Positions 9,810 through 17,506 of a stretch of DNA of 64,000 bases are shown one piece after another. The stretch comes from Micromonospora sp. WMMD1120 (GTDB lineage: Bacteria > Actinomycetota > Actinomycetes > Mycobacteriales > Micromonosporaceae): contig NZ_JARUBO010000005.1 in assembly GCF_029626235.1 (NCBI RefSeq), forward strand, positions 583,501 through 647,500, in the 5' to 3' direction. Position 1 is the first letter of the stretch, and the number at the start of each line of letters is the position of its first letter. The notes beneath the pieces are model-generated. The model was given only the letters and a program-made list of their open reading frames with translations, was not told the DNA's origin and did no database searches. The position numbers and the translations under genes were made by a program.

Positions 9810-10232
9810 TCAGTCTGACGGATTGGCCCGTCGGGGAGGCGGCACCGGGTCGGCGGTGATCACGACGCCGGTGACGGTGTGCGAGATCCATTCCACCCGG
9901 GCTCGGCCCACGACCGGTTCCATCTGCCGGCGGAACCGGTCCCGCTCCTGTTCGGGCACGAGCGCCGCGGAGCGGACCACCACCGCCGCCACCATGTCGT
10001 TGAGCTTGACCATGGCCGCGACCACGACGGGCAGCACCAGCACCGCCCACCAGGTGACCAACTCGGCGAGAGCGAGCAGCACCGCCAGGGCGATCGCACC
10101 CTCGAAGAACAGGAAGCACAGCACGCCGCCGGGGTTGACGAACCGCAGGCGGAGGAGCCGGGCGTAGAGCGGCCGGTACCGCTCCTCGTCCACCGGGATG
10201 GTGGCCCAGCCCGGACGGCTCGTTCCCGTCAC
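9810..10232 (-). CDS. Two-span membrane protein of unknown function
   Basis: A 140-residue protein with a short N-terminus (TGTSRPGWATIPVDEERYRPLYARLLRLR), two close membrane spans (GVLCFLFFEGAIALAVLLAL and VTWWAVLVLPVVVAAMVKL), and a soluble C-terminal part with RSAALVPEQERDRFRRQMEP. I do not recognise a family. It begins at GTG 10232, overlapping the holA stop as GTGA, so it is cotranslated with holA; the longer open frame upstream is a shadow of holA. Coupling to holA is probably positional rather than functional. Confidence 0.8.
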   Translation of the reverse strand: MTGTSRPGWATIPVDEERYRPLYARLLRLRFVNPGGVLCFLFFEGAIALAVLLALAELVTWWAVLVLPVVVAAMVKLNDMVAAVVVRSAALVPEQERDRFRRQMEPVVGRARVEWISHTVTGVVITADPVPPPRRANPSD

Positions 10233-11209
10233 CTGACGCTGCCCTGCCGGGCCGCCGCGACCGAGAAGACCGCCCGCTCCAGGGCGTACGCCCGGTCGTC
10301 GGAGCCACCCTTGACGGCCGCGTTGCACTCGGCGGCGACCTGCATGGCCCGGACCAGTCCCTCCGGCGTCCACCCACGCCCCTGCCGCTGCGCCCGCTCG
10401 ACCTTCCACGGAGGCATGCCGAGGCTGCTGGCGAGTTGGTACGGGTTGCCGCGCCCGGCCGACGCGACCCGGGCCACAGTGCGTACCCCGTCGGCCAGGG
10501 CGTCGGCGATGGGCACCGGGTCGACCCCGACGTGCAGGGCCCAGCGCAGCGCCTCCAGCGCGGCCGGCACATCGCCGACCATCGTGGCGTCGGCCACCGT
10601 GAAGCCGGTCACCTCGACCCGCCCACGGTAGTAGCGGGAAACGGTGTCGGCGCTGATCCGCCCGTCGGTGTCGGCGATCAGTTGGGAGCAGGCGGCGGCC
10701 AACTCGCGGAGGTCGTTGCCGACCGCCGCGATGAGCGCCTCGGCGGCGTCATCGGTGCACTTTCCACCGGCGCGGCGGATCTCGTCGCGGACGAAGGCCA
10801 CCCGGTCACGGTGCCCCTTCAGCTTTGCGGCCGGGACCACCGTCGCGCCGGCCGCCCGCAGTCCGTCCGCGAACGCCTTTCCCTTGGCCGCGCCCAGGTG
10901 CAGCACCAACAGTTGGACGTCCGGATCGGGGTTCTTCGCGTACGCAAGCAGCGCGGTCGCCAGGTCCTTGCGGGCGTCCTGGCCCGCGCGCAGGATCAGC
11001 AGCCGCCGCCCGCCGAACAGCGAAGGGCTCAACATCTCGGCGATCTCGCCGACGGTGAGCGAGCCGGCCTGGTACTCGCGGACGTCCACCTCAGGGTCGG
11101 CGGCGCGGGCCTTTTCGACAGCTTCGGTGACCGCGCGCGTGGCGAGCAGCTCCTCGTCACCGAGGACGAGCAGAATGGGGGCGAGGCTGGCCGGGGTCAC
11201 GCCGCCCAT
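10229..11209 (-). CDS. holA: DNA polymerase III subunit delta
   Basis: A 326-residue clamp-loader subunit that opens the beta clamp. The N-terminal region has PILLVLGDEELLATRAV (Walker A-like but degenerate, as expected for delta), then LFGGRRLLILRAGQD and QLLVLHLGAAKGKAFADGL. The C-terminal helical collar includes YQLASSLGMPPWKVERAQRQGRGWTPEGL. I chose ATG 11209 (MGGVTP) because the upstream extension is Arg/Pro-rich and overlaps a low-GC small reading frame; GTG 11200 is also possible. It follows comEC in the usual comEA-comEC-holA order. Confidence 0.94.
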   Translation of the reverse strand: MGGVTPASLAPILLVLGDEELLATRAVTEAVEKARAADPEVDVREYQAGSLTVGEIAEMLSPSLFGGRRLLILRAGQDARKDLATALLAYAKNPDPDVQLLVLHLGAAKGKAFADGLRAAGATVVPAAKLKGHRDRVAFVRDEIRRAGGKCTDDAAEALIAAVGNDLRELAAACSQLIADTDGRISADTVSRYYRGRVEVTGFTVADATMVGDVPAALEALRWALHVGVDPVPIADALADGVRTVARVASAGRGNPYQLASSLGMPPWKVERAQRQGRGWTPEGLVRAMQVAAECNAAVKGGSDDRAYALERAVFSVAAARQGSVR

Positions 11210-11241
11210 ATTCGCACGCCCCGCCACGGGATCGTGCCTGC

Positions 11242-11379
11242 TCATCCGCGGCCCGGTCGGCGCAGCCCGCACTCAGCGCAAATCCAGACATCTATCTCAA
11301 TATCCGATGGATTGCGCAATTCACCCGCGTAGGAGACGTCGACTCGCCCGGGATCAGGGAAAACGCGGTATCGGATCAT
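11242..11379 (-). CDS. Possible small protein with a CxxC pair (45 aa)
   Basis: A short frame beginning MIRYRVFPDPGRVDVSYAG and ending DVWICAECGLRRPGRG. Its base composition is noticeably lower in GC than its neighbours and its codons (GAT, ATT, CCA, TTG) differ from the local norm. The CAEC pair resembles half of a zinc ribbon. A purine-rich stretch, GGTGGCGGGAAC, precedes the ATG. It sits between a repeat block and holA. I do not recognise it, and it could be noncoding. Confidence 0.3.
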   Translation of the reverse strand: MIRYRVFPDPGRVDVSYAGELRNPSDIEIDVWICAECGLRRPGRG

Positions 11380-11389
11380 GTTCCCGCCA

Positions 11390-11545
11390 CCCCCGTCCCC
11401 GGTCCTGATGCCGCCGCCCAGGGCGGCCACCCCGGTCCTGACGCCGCCCGGGGCCACCATCCAATCGTGACGCCGCCACACTGGGCGGCCACCCAGTCCT
11501 CACGCCGGCCACCCAATCCTCACGCCGCCGCCCTGGGCCACCCTG
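11390..11545. repeat. Degenerate tandem repeat downstream of comEC
   Basis: About five imperfect units of roughly 30-36 bases built from GTCCTGACGCCGCC and GGGCGGCCACCC words, ending next to the comEC stop codon at 11547. Neighbouring units can pair, so the block may double as a terminator. The 337 bases between holA and comEC hold this block and the possible 45-residue frame. Confidence 0.55.
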
Positions 11546-11546
11546 G

Positions 11547-14108
11547 TCAGGACTGGCGGCCCGGTGGCACCCCCCTCCGCGCCACGGCCAGGCCGGCCCC
11601 CGTCCGGACCGCCGCCACGTCGCCGTCGGTGTCGGTGCGCAACACCCGGGCGCCGCCCCTGCTCAGGCGGGCGAGCAACCCCGGGTTCGGGTGCCCGTAG
11701 GTGTTGCCGGCACCGACCGGCACCAGCGCGACCGCCGGTCGCACCGCGTCCAGGAAGCCCAGGTCCTGGTACGCCGAACCGTGGTGCGCGACCTTCAACA
11801 CGTCAGCCCGGAGGTCCGTCGGCGCCACCCGCGTCAGCATCGCGTGCTGCTCCTCGCTCTCCGCGTCGCCGGCCAGCAGGATCCGCACCCCGGCCACTGT
11901 GGCTCGCAGCACCAGCGAGTTGTTGTTCGGGTCGGATCGGGTGCCGGCCAGCGGGTACGGCGGACCGAGCACCACCAGGTCGACCCCACCCACCGGATGA
12001 CGCGCGCCGGCCACTGTGGTCAGCAGCGCGGCACGCCCGCCGGTGGCCGCCGCCCGAACCAGGTCCCGGCCGCTCTCCGGCTCCGCCGACGACGGCGTCA
12101 GCACGGCACCCACCCGCCGCCCCCGGAACACTCCGGCCACCCCACCCACGTGGTCGGCGTGGAAGTGACTGATCACCAGCAGGGGCACCTCGCGTACGCC
12201 GAGTCGACGCAGGCAACCGTCCACCGCTGCCGGCTCCGGACCGGCGTCCACCACCACCGCGCGCCCGGCGGCGACCGGCAGCACCACCGCGTCCCCCTGG
12301 CCGACGGCACAGGCCACCACCACCCAGCCGTGGGGTGGCCAGCCGGCGGCCACCAGCCGCACCGGCAGGGCACCCAGCACGGCGGCGACCCCCACCACCG
12401 CCACCAGTCGGCGTACGAGCGGCCGGCGCACCGCGATGAGCAGCGCAACGGTCAGCCCGGTCAGCAGCAGGGCGCCGACCACGCCGCCCGGCCACGGCAG
12501 GGTGCCGCCCGGCAGTCGGGCGCCCTGCCGCGCGATGAGCACCAACCACCAGGCTGGCCAGCTCGCCAGCCAGGCGACGAACTCGGCACCGGCAGGCCAG
12601 ATCGACGACAGCACGGCGGCCAGCACCCCCAGCACCGTCGCGGGCGCGATGGCCGGCACCGCCAGCAGGTTGGCCGGCACCGCCACCAGACTCACCGTTC
12701 CGGAGATCCCGGCGACGACCGGGCCGCAGGCGAGTTGGGCGGCCGCCGGCACCGCCAGCGCCTCGGCCAGCCCCACCGGTACGCCCCGGTGCCGCAGACC
12801 GTCCCGCCAGCGCGGCGCGAGCAGCAGCAGACCACCGGTGGCCAGCACGGAGAGCGCGAACCCGGGGTCCCCGGCCAGCTCGGGGTCGACGAGCACCAGC
12901 ACGGTGACGGCGGCGGCCAACGCCGGCAGCGCCACCCGAGGACGGCCGGCGGCGAGGGCGGCGAGCCCGATCGCTCCCATCGTGGCGGCGCGTACGACGC
13001 TCGGCGACGGGCGTACCAGGATGACGAACCCCACCAGCGCCACGGCACAGAGCCCGGCGGCGAGCCACGGGCCGGCCCTCGCCCACCGGGCCAGCAGCAA
13101 CACCGCACCCACCACGATCGCGACGTTGGAGCCGGAGACCGCGTTGAGGTGGGTCATCCCGGTCGCCCGAAAATCCTCCTCGACGGCGGGTGGCAGCCGA
13201 CTGGTGTCGCCCACCACCAGACCGGGCAGCAGGCCGCCGGGGTCGTCGGGCAGCGGCGCGCAGGCGCGTTGCAGGCCGGCCCGCAGCGTCCCCGCTGCCC
13301 GCTGCGCCCAGGACGGCGCGCCGCGCCGATCGGGTGGGCGGTCGGTGCTGAGCACAGCCGCGGTGAGGTCGCCACCACGTGGTACGCCGAGCCGGCCCGC
13401 CGCGGTGAGGCGCTGCCCGGGCAGCAGGCCCCGCCAGGCCGGGTCGGTCGCCAGGACGAGCAGCCGCACCGACGCGTGGACCCGCTGGTCGTCCGGTCCG
13501 GTGAGCCGGACCAACCGGGTCGACACCAGCAGCATGCCGGGTCGCCCCGCGCTCCGGACCGGGCGTGGGTCGTCCCGGACGACCAGGTCGGCGGTGACTC
13601 CCGCACGTTGCTCGGCGAGAGCGCGGATCGCCGGGGCGTCGCGGACGGCGAGCCGGGCAGCGGTGGCCGCCCCCGCGCAGACCACGCCCAGGCCGACCGC
13701 CACGGCGACCCAGCCGTAGCGCCGCGCCACGGCTCGGGGACGGCCGAGACGGCCGAGCAGATGGAGAGTGCCGACGGCGGCCAGCCCCGCCGCCGCGCAG
13801 GCCACCGTCACCGTGGCACGGCTGCCGAGGTGCAGCCCGGCGAGCGCGGTGAGCCACGCCGCCACGGCGAGCCCGGCCAGCCGCAGGTCCGGCGGCTCCG
13901 GCCGGACCGGGTCGCCCGGCGACACGGGCGGCGGCTGCCGACCCGGCGACCCCGGCGCGACCCCGCCGAGCGGCGACACGGGCGACGATCGCCGACCCGG
14001 CGACCCCGGCGCGACCCTGCCGAGCGGCGACACGGGCGACGATCGCCGACCCAGCGACCCCGGCGGAAGCCCGCCGGGCGGCGGTGGAACGGCGGCTGAC
14101 CCACTCAC
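11547..14108 (-). CDS. comEC: ComEC/Rec2 family DNA-uptake channel
   Basis: An 853-residue polytopic membrane protein that moves single-stranded DNA across the membrane in natural competence. After a Pro/Gly/Ser/Arg N-terminus (residues 1-70) come the first spans, a soluble DUF4131-like domain, the Competence domain (GLLPGLVVGDTSRLPPAVEEDFRATGMTHLNAVSGSNVAI), further spans, and a C-terminal metallo-beta-lactamase domain with HFHADHVGG and a second metal site DVLKVAHHGSAYQD. It overlaps comEA by four bases (ATGA). The N-terminus carries an 18-residue repeat (SSPVSPLGRVAPGSPGRR type), also visible as 54-bp DNA repeats at about 13920-14080. Confidence 0.95.
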   Translation of the reverse strand: MSGSAAVPPPPGGLPPGSLGRRSSPVSPLGRVAPGSPGRRSSPVSPLGGVAPGSPGRQPPPVSPGDPVRPEPPDLRLAGLAVAAWLTALAGLHLGSRATVTVACAAAGLAAVGTLHLLGRLGRPRAVARRYGWVAVAVGLGVVCAGAATAARLAVRDAPAIRALAEQRAGVTADLVVRDDPRPVRSAGRPGMLLVSTRLVRLTGPDDQRVHASVRLLVLATDPAWRGLLPGQRLTAAGRLGVPRGGDLTAAVLSTDRPPDRRGAPSWAQRAAGTLRAGLQRACAPLPDDPGGLLPGLVVGDTSRLPPAVEEDFRATGMTHLNAVSGSNVAIVVGAVLLLARWARAGPWLAAGLCAVALVGFVILVRPSPSVVRAATMGAIGLAALAAGRPRVALPALAAAVTVLVLVDPELAGDPGFALSVLATGGLLLLAPRWRDGLRHRGVPVGLAEALAVPAAAQLACGPVVAGISGTVSLVAVPANLLAVPAIAPATVLGVLAAVLSSIWPAGAEFVAWLASWPAWWLVLIARQGARLPGGTLPWPGGVVGALLLTGLTVALLIAVRRPLVRRLVAVVGVAAVLGALPVRLVAAGWPPHGWVVVACAVGQGDAVVLPVAAGRAVVVDAGPEPAAVDGCLRRLGVREVPLLVISHFHADHVGGVAGVFRGRRVGAVLTPSSAEPESGRDLVRAAATGGRAALLTTVAGARHPVGGVDLVVLGPPYPLAGTRSDPNNNSLVLRATVAGVRILLAGDAESEEQHAMLTRVAPTDLRADVLKVAHHGSAYQDLGFLDAVRPAVALVPVGAGNTYGHPNPGLLARLSRGGARVLRTDTDGDVAAVRTGAGLAVARRGVPPGRQS

Positions 14109-15268
14109 ACCGTCACCAGGTCCTTGAGCTGCTCGTAGCGGGCGTCGCCGATGCCGTCGACCTGGCGCAGGTCGCCGACGGACCGGAACCCACCCTGTTG
14201 CTCGCGATGGGTGAGGATGCGCTGGGCGAGCACCGGACCGACTCCGGGCAGCGCGTCGAGCTGTGCCAGGGTCGCGGTGTTGAGGTTCAGCGGACCGGTG
14301 GCGGGTGCCGCGCCACCCACGGCGGGTCCGGCCGCGCCGCCCGGTGCGGGCGGTGGCGTCACCCCGACCGCTATCAGCTCACCGTCGGTGACCTTCCGGG
14401 CGGGATTGAGCAACGCCACGTCGACGCCGGGCAACGCGCCGCCGGCAGCCTGCAACGCGTCGGCGAGACGCGCCCCGGCGGGCAACCGCACCAGCCCCGG
14501 CCGACGGACCTTGCCGGCGACCGCCACCACCAGGTCGCCCGACCCGGAAGCGCTGGGGTCGCTCGCCGGGGCAGCCGACACCGCGTCGCTGCCCACCACG
14601 GGTGTGACCGGCTCCGACTTCGGTCGGGCCTGCCAGGCCCACCCGGCTGCGCCCAACACCACCACCACGGCGACCACCGCCAACGCCCGCACACCCCGCC
14701 GCCCGGGGTCGAACGCCCCCGGCCCCGGCAACCGCGACTCGGACGAGACCGCCAGCCCGTCCAACCCCGGCTCCGCGATCGGCGCGACGTCCCGGGCGGA
14801 CGCACCGTCCAGAGGCAGCCGATCGACCGGACCGACCGCCGCGTCCGCACGCGCCACAGCGGCGCGCACAGACGCCACGTCCGCACCCATGCCAGCGGCA
14901 CGCACAGACGCCACATCCGCACCCATGCCAGCGGCACGCACAGACGCCACGTCCGCACCCATGCCAGCGGCACGCACAGACGCCACATTCGCAGGTGCCG
15001 CAGCGTCCGGTCCGAGCGCCACGTCCGCAGACGGCGCGGCGGCCCCACCGGACGCCACACCCCCAGACACCGTGGCAGCCCGAGCGGACCCCACGTCGGT
15101 GGCCGGTCCGACGGCCCGCGTAGACGCCACATCCGCCGACAGCGCGTCGACCAGGAACGACGGGGGTACGCCCGCGAGCGGCGCCTGCGAGCGGGGTGGC
15201 GGAACGGCAACCGCCTCCGTCAACCGGCGTAGGCGCTGACGTACCTCTGTCTCCTCGTCGTGCGACAC
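14105..15268 (-). CDS. comEA: ComEA family DNA-binding competence protein
   Basis: A 387-residue single-span protein. Order of parts: cytoplasmic N-terminus with a 12-residue repeat (VASVRAAGMGAD, four copies; 36-bp DNA repeats at about 14870-14995), membrane span VRALAVVAVVVVLGAAGWAW, an SLBB-type domain (VVAVAGKVRRPGLVRLPAGARLADAL), a linker, and C-terminal helix-hairpin-helix motifs (LNLNTATLAQLDALPGVGPVLAQRIL and FRSVGDLRQVDGIGDARYEQLKDLV). The HhH domain binds dsDNA outside the membrane and passes it to ComEC. The start is GTG 15268. The N-terminus is much longer than in Bacillus ComEA. Two DnaA-box-like sites lie upstream. Confidence 0.94.
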   Translation of the reverse strand: MSHDEETEVRQRLRRLTEAVAVPPPRSQAPLAGVPPSFLVDALSADVASTRAVGPATDVGSARAATVSGGVASGGAAAPSADVALGPDAAAPANVASVRAAGMGADVASVRAAGMGADVASVRAAGMGADVASVRAAVARADAAVGPVDRLPLDGASARDVAPIAEPGLDGLAVSSESRLPGPGAFDPGRRGVRALAVVAVVVVLGAAGWAWQARPKSEPVTPVVGSDAVSAAPASDPSASGSGDLVVAVAGKVRRPGLVRLPAGARLADALQAAGGALPGVDVALLNPARKVTDGELIAVGVTPPPAPGGAAGPAVGGAAPATGPLNLNTATLAQLDALPGVGPVLAQRILTHREQQGGFRSVGDLRQVDGIGDARYEQLKDLVTV

Positions 15269-15320
15269 GGCGCGACGCTATGGCGGCGGCCGGGACGGTG
15301 GGGGTTGCCGATCCCCGTCC

Positions 15321-15348
15321 TGTGGACAACCGGCGCCACTGTGGACAA
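15321..15348. promoter_or_regulatory. Two DnaA-box-like 9-mers upstream of comEA
   Basis: TGTGGACAA occurs at 15321-15329 and 15340-15348; its complement TTGTCCACA matches the preferred DnaA box of high-GC actinobacteria. They have the same orientation and start 19 bp apart, 53-80 bases upstream of the comEA start, where a promoter is expected. DnaA control is inferred only. Confidence 0.4.
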
Positions 15349-15394
15349 CGCCCTGATCATGCCCCCCATGTGTTATGCGCGGACGCCGCTGGGG

Positions 15395-15769
15395 CTACAG
15401 GTACGGCCTGGTGATGATCTCGATCGCGTGGCCCGCCGGGTCGAAGAAGTAGAAGCCGCGTCCACCGTGCTCGGTGTTGGTCTCCCCCTCCCGCTTGAGC
15501 TGCGGGTCGGCCCAGTACGTGATGCCCCGCCCCGCGACGAACGCCAGGCACCGCTCGAACGATTCGTCGTCGACCAGGAACGCGTAGTGCTGCATCTGGA
15601 TGTCCACCGGCGGCTCGGCGAACTGGAGCAGCACACCCTCGTCCAACCGGACGTTGACGAACGGGCCCCACGAGGGTGCCTCCGGCAGCTCGAACAGCTC
15701 CCGGTAGAACGCGGCCGACGCGCTCTTGTCGGTGCTGGCGATGATGGTGTGGTTGAACGTGACAGTCAT
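15395..15769 (-). CDS. VOC (glyoxalase/bleomycin resistance-like) family protein
   Basis: A 124-residue protein with one complete vicinal-oxygen-chelate module pair. It starts TVTFNHTIIASTDKSASAAFYRELFELPEA, has the second half QMQHYAFLVDDESFERCLAFVAGRGITYWADP, and ends GGRGFYFFDPAGHAIEIITRPYL. The likely metal ligands are His7, His in QHYAF, and Glu in HAIEI. The start is ATG 15769; the long frame upstream is noncoding. Length is typical for a single-domain dioxygenase or glyoxalase-like enzyme. The substrate cannot be assigned. The 226 bases between this gene and the upstream small protein hold nothing I can support. Confidence 0.88.
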   Translation of the reverse strand: MTVTFNHTIIASTDKSASAAFYRELFELPEAPSWGPFVNVRLDEGVLLQFAEPPVDIQMQHYAFLVDDESFERCLAFVAGRGITYWADPQLKREGETNTEHGGRGFYFFDPAGHAIEIITRPYL

Positions 15770-15995
15770 GCGTACGTCCGCTCTCGGTCGATCGGAAGAC
15801 CCGACCGCAGGCCCGCAGCGTTCACCCAGCCACACCGACCACGAAGCCCCGAGGGCGCCGACGCCCCGGATCCCGCACGAGAGACGCGCGCATCGCGTCG
15901 ATCTCGGCGTGGTGGCTGAAGTAGCCAGAACCTCCGGGGGGTAGGCCCATCTGGGGCGCGACCGCAGACTAACACGACCACTCGGGCGGGATAGT

Positions 15996-16199
15996 TCATC
16001 CCTTCTGAAACATGATCGAGGCGACCTCCGCCATGAGCGCCAACGCCCAGTCGAGCTGTCGGCAGTCGCCCCGCCCGCGACACTCCAGGCATCCGCCTGC
16101 CCGCCACGGTCGGTCGAGCGCCCGCGTCCAATGAACCTCCAGTACGCGTTTGGCCACGAACAACTCCGTCGCCGCGGACACCGGTTCATCGATCGGCAT
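15996..16199 (-). CDS. Small Cys-rich protein (67 aa), divergent from mini-GntR
   Basis: A 67-residue protein that starts MPIDEPVSAATELFVAKRVLEVHW and contains CLECRGRGDCRQLDWALALMAEV. The CxxC...C spacing followed by QLDWA resembles small conserved actinobacterial proteins found beside GntR genes on chromosomes and integrative elements, but I cannot name the family with certainty. ATG 16199 is chosen because GGAGGTG lies seven bases upstream. Divergent from the GntR gene, with a 243-base low-GC region between. The Cys residues suggest a metal or redox site (inference). Confidence 0.65.
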   Translation of the reverse strand: MPIDEPVSAATELFVAKRVLEVHWTRALDRPWRAGGCLECRGRGDCRQLDWALALMAEVASIMFQKG

Positions 16200-16289
16200 G
16201 GTCGGCACCTCCGCAGATCCGAAGCAGCCGCCCCGAGGGGCCAGCCGTGGCACCCCCTCAGGGCAAGGAGACCGGGCAACTCAGGAGTG

Positions 16290-16434
16290 CTGAAGTCCAG
16301 GAGCACCGGCCACTGTCTCACTGTATTCACTGTCTCAGCGTAGTCAAGTTCTCACTATCTCCACTTTGTCGTGTTGGCTTCCTTGTCTCGATCAGCGCCC
16401 GGCTGGAAACATGATCTCCGCTGAAGTCCAGGAG
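16290..16434. promoter_or_regulatory. Divergent promoter region with direct repeats
   Basis: The region between the small Cys protein and the mini-GntR is lower in GC than its surroundings. It carries the 14-mer CTGAAGTCCAGGAG at 16290-16303 and 16421-16434, the latter supplying the ribosome binding site of the GntR gene, and the 10-mer CACTGTCTCA at 16311-16320 and 16328-16337. These paired sites could be binding sites for the adjacent GntR protein (inference). Confidence 0.4.
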
Positions 16435-16442
16435 AATCGATC

Positions 16443-16664
16443 ATGCCAACCAGGCCACCGCACTACCGCCGCGTGGCGGATGACATCGAACGGAAGATTC
16501 GCTCAGGCGAATACTCGCCTGGCCAACAACTGCCATCGGTGTCCGAGATCGGCGAGCTGTACAACGTCGCACGCTCCACGGCCTACCGCGCCGTCAAAGA
16601 GCTGCACGAACGGAACCTGATCTACGGGCAGCAGGGTCAGGGCGTCTTCGTCGCCGACAGCTGA
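16443..16664 (+). CDS. Mini GntR-family regulator (DNA-binding domain only)
   Basis: A 73-residue protein that is just a winged helix of the GntR family: HYRRVADDIERKIRSGEYSPGQQLPSVSEIGELYNVARSTAYRAVKELHERNLIYGQQGQGVFV. It stops where an effector domain (UTRA, FadR or MocR type) would begin. ATG 16443 has GGAG eight bases upstream. Stand-alone GntR domains are common in actinomycetes and may work as dimers or with a partner. The divergent Cys-rich protein is a candidate partner. Family is certain; target unknown. Confidence 0.85.
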   Translation: MPTRPPHYRRVADDIERKIRSGEYSPGQQLPSVSEIGELYNVARSTAYRAVKELHERNLIYGQQGQGVFVADS

Positions 16665-16666
16665 TG

Positions 16667-16704
16667 GCCGACAGGACAGCTAGCAGCCGACAGGACATTT
16701 AGCA
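16667..16704. repeat. 19-bp tandem repeat (2 copies) after the mini-GntR gene
   Basis: GCCGACAGGACAGCTAGCA (16667-16685) is followed directly by GCCGACAGGACATTTAGCA (16686-16704). It lies between the convergent ends of the GntR and SDR genes. No function assigned. Confidence 0.6.
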
Positions 16705-16732
16705 GCCGGCACAGCACATCGCCGGACGGCGG

Positions 16733-17503
16733 TCAGCGGGCCTCGGGGTCGAGGCCGAGCACGGCCCGTCCGCCGTCCACCGGCACCGTCGCCCCGTTGA
16801 CGAAGCTCGCCGCGGGCGACAGCAGGTACGCGACCGCCTCGGCCACCTCCTCGACCCGCCCGACGCGGCCCGCCGGGTGCAGTCGGGCCAGCTCCGCGTC
16901 GATCCATTGGGCCCGCTCGGGCTCCTGGGTGGCCAGGAACTCGGTGTGCCGCTCGGTGGCGATCGAGCCGAGCGCCACCGCGTTGGCGCGGATGCCGTGC
17001 CTGCCGTACTCGACGGCCAACGCACGGGTCAGTCCCTCCACGGCGGCCTTCGCTGTCGCGTACGGCAGGGCGCCGGGCACCGGTCGACGGGCCTGGTGGG
17101 ACGAGACGTTGACGATCGCGCCGCCGGCGGCGCGGGCCAGGAACCGGCGGACGGCGACCGCGGCGCCCACCACGGCGGGGCGCAGGTTCAACCCGATCAG
17201 GTCCAGCACCGTGTCGGCGGACGCGGTGTGCAGCGCGGCGTCGCGGAACACCGCCGCGTTGTTCACCCAGCCGGCCAGGGGCGCGGCGCGTTCGGCCAGC
17301 TCGGCGGCGTGCTCGGCCACCTGCTCGTCGGCGGCGTCACCGACGACAGCGACGAGCCGGTCGGCGTCCGGATGGCCGGCCAGCCAGTCGACAGCGTCGG
17401 TGTCGTGTTCGAGGACGACGACCGTGCCGCCGCTCGTGAGCAGCCGCCGCACCACGGCCCGGCCGACCCCACGACCGCCGCCGGTGACCACGTAGGACGG
17501 CAC
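16733..17503 (-). CDS. SDR family oxidoreductase
   Basis: A 256-residue classical short-chain dehydrogenase. The NAD(P)-binding motif TGGGRGVG is at 7-14, the structural NNAA at about 80-83, the catalytic Ser in IVNVSSHQA, Tyr and Lys in YATAKAAVEG, and the C-terminal VNGATVPVDGGRAV is typical. The start is GTG 17503, three bases after the DegV stop codon, so translation is likely coupled to degV. Substrate unknown; the acidic residue after beta 2 (VVVLEHDTD) suggests NAD rather than NADP preference (inference). Confidence 0.9.
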   Translation of the reverse strand: MPSYVVTGGGRGVGRAVVRRLLTSGGTVVVLEHDTDAVDWLAGHPDADRLVAVVGDAADEQVAEHAAELAERAAPLAGWVNNAAVFRDAALHTASADTVLDLIGLNLRPAVVGAAVAVRRFLARAAGGAIVNVSSHQARRPVPGALPYATAKAAVEGLTRALAVEYGRHGIRANAVALGSIATERHTEFLATQEPERAQWIDAELARLHPAGRVGRVEEVAEAVAYLLSPAASFVNGATVPVDGGRAVLGLDPEAR

Positions 17504-17506
17504 CGT

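Noticed and set aside
15766..16131. 121-codon minus-strand frame upstream of the VOC gene
   Set aside because: It overlaps the small Cys-rich gene in another frame, has no ribosome binding site and no recognisable domain.
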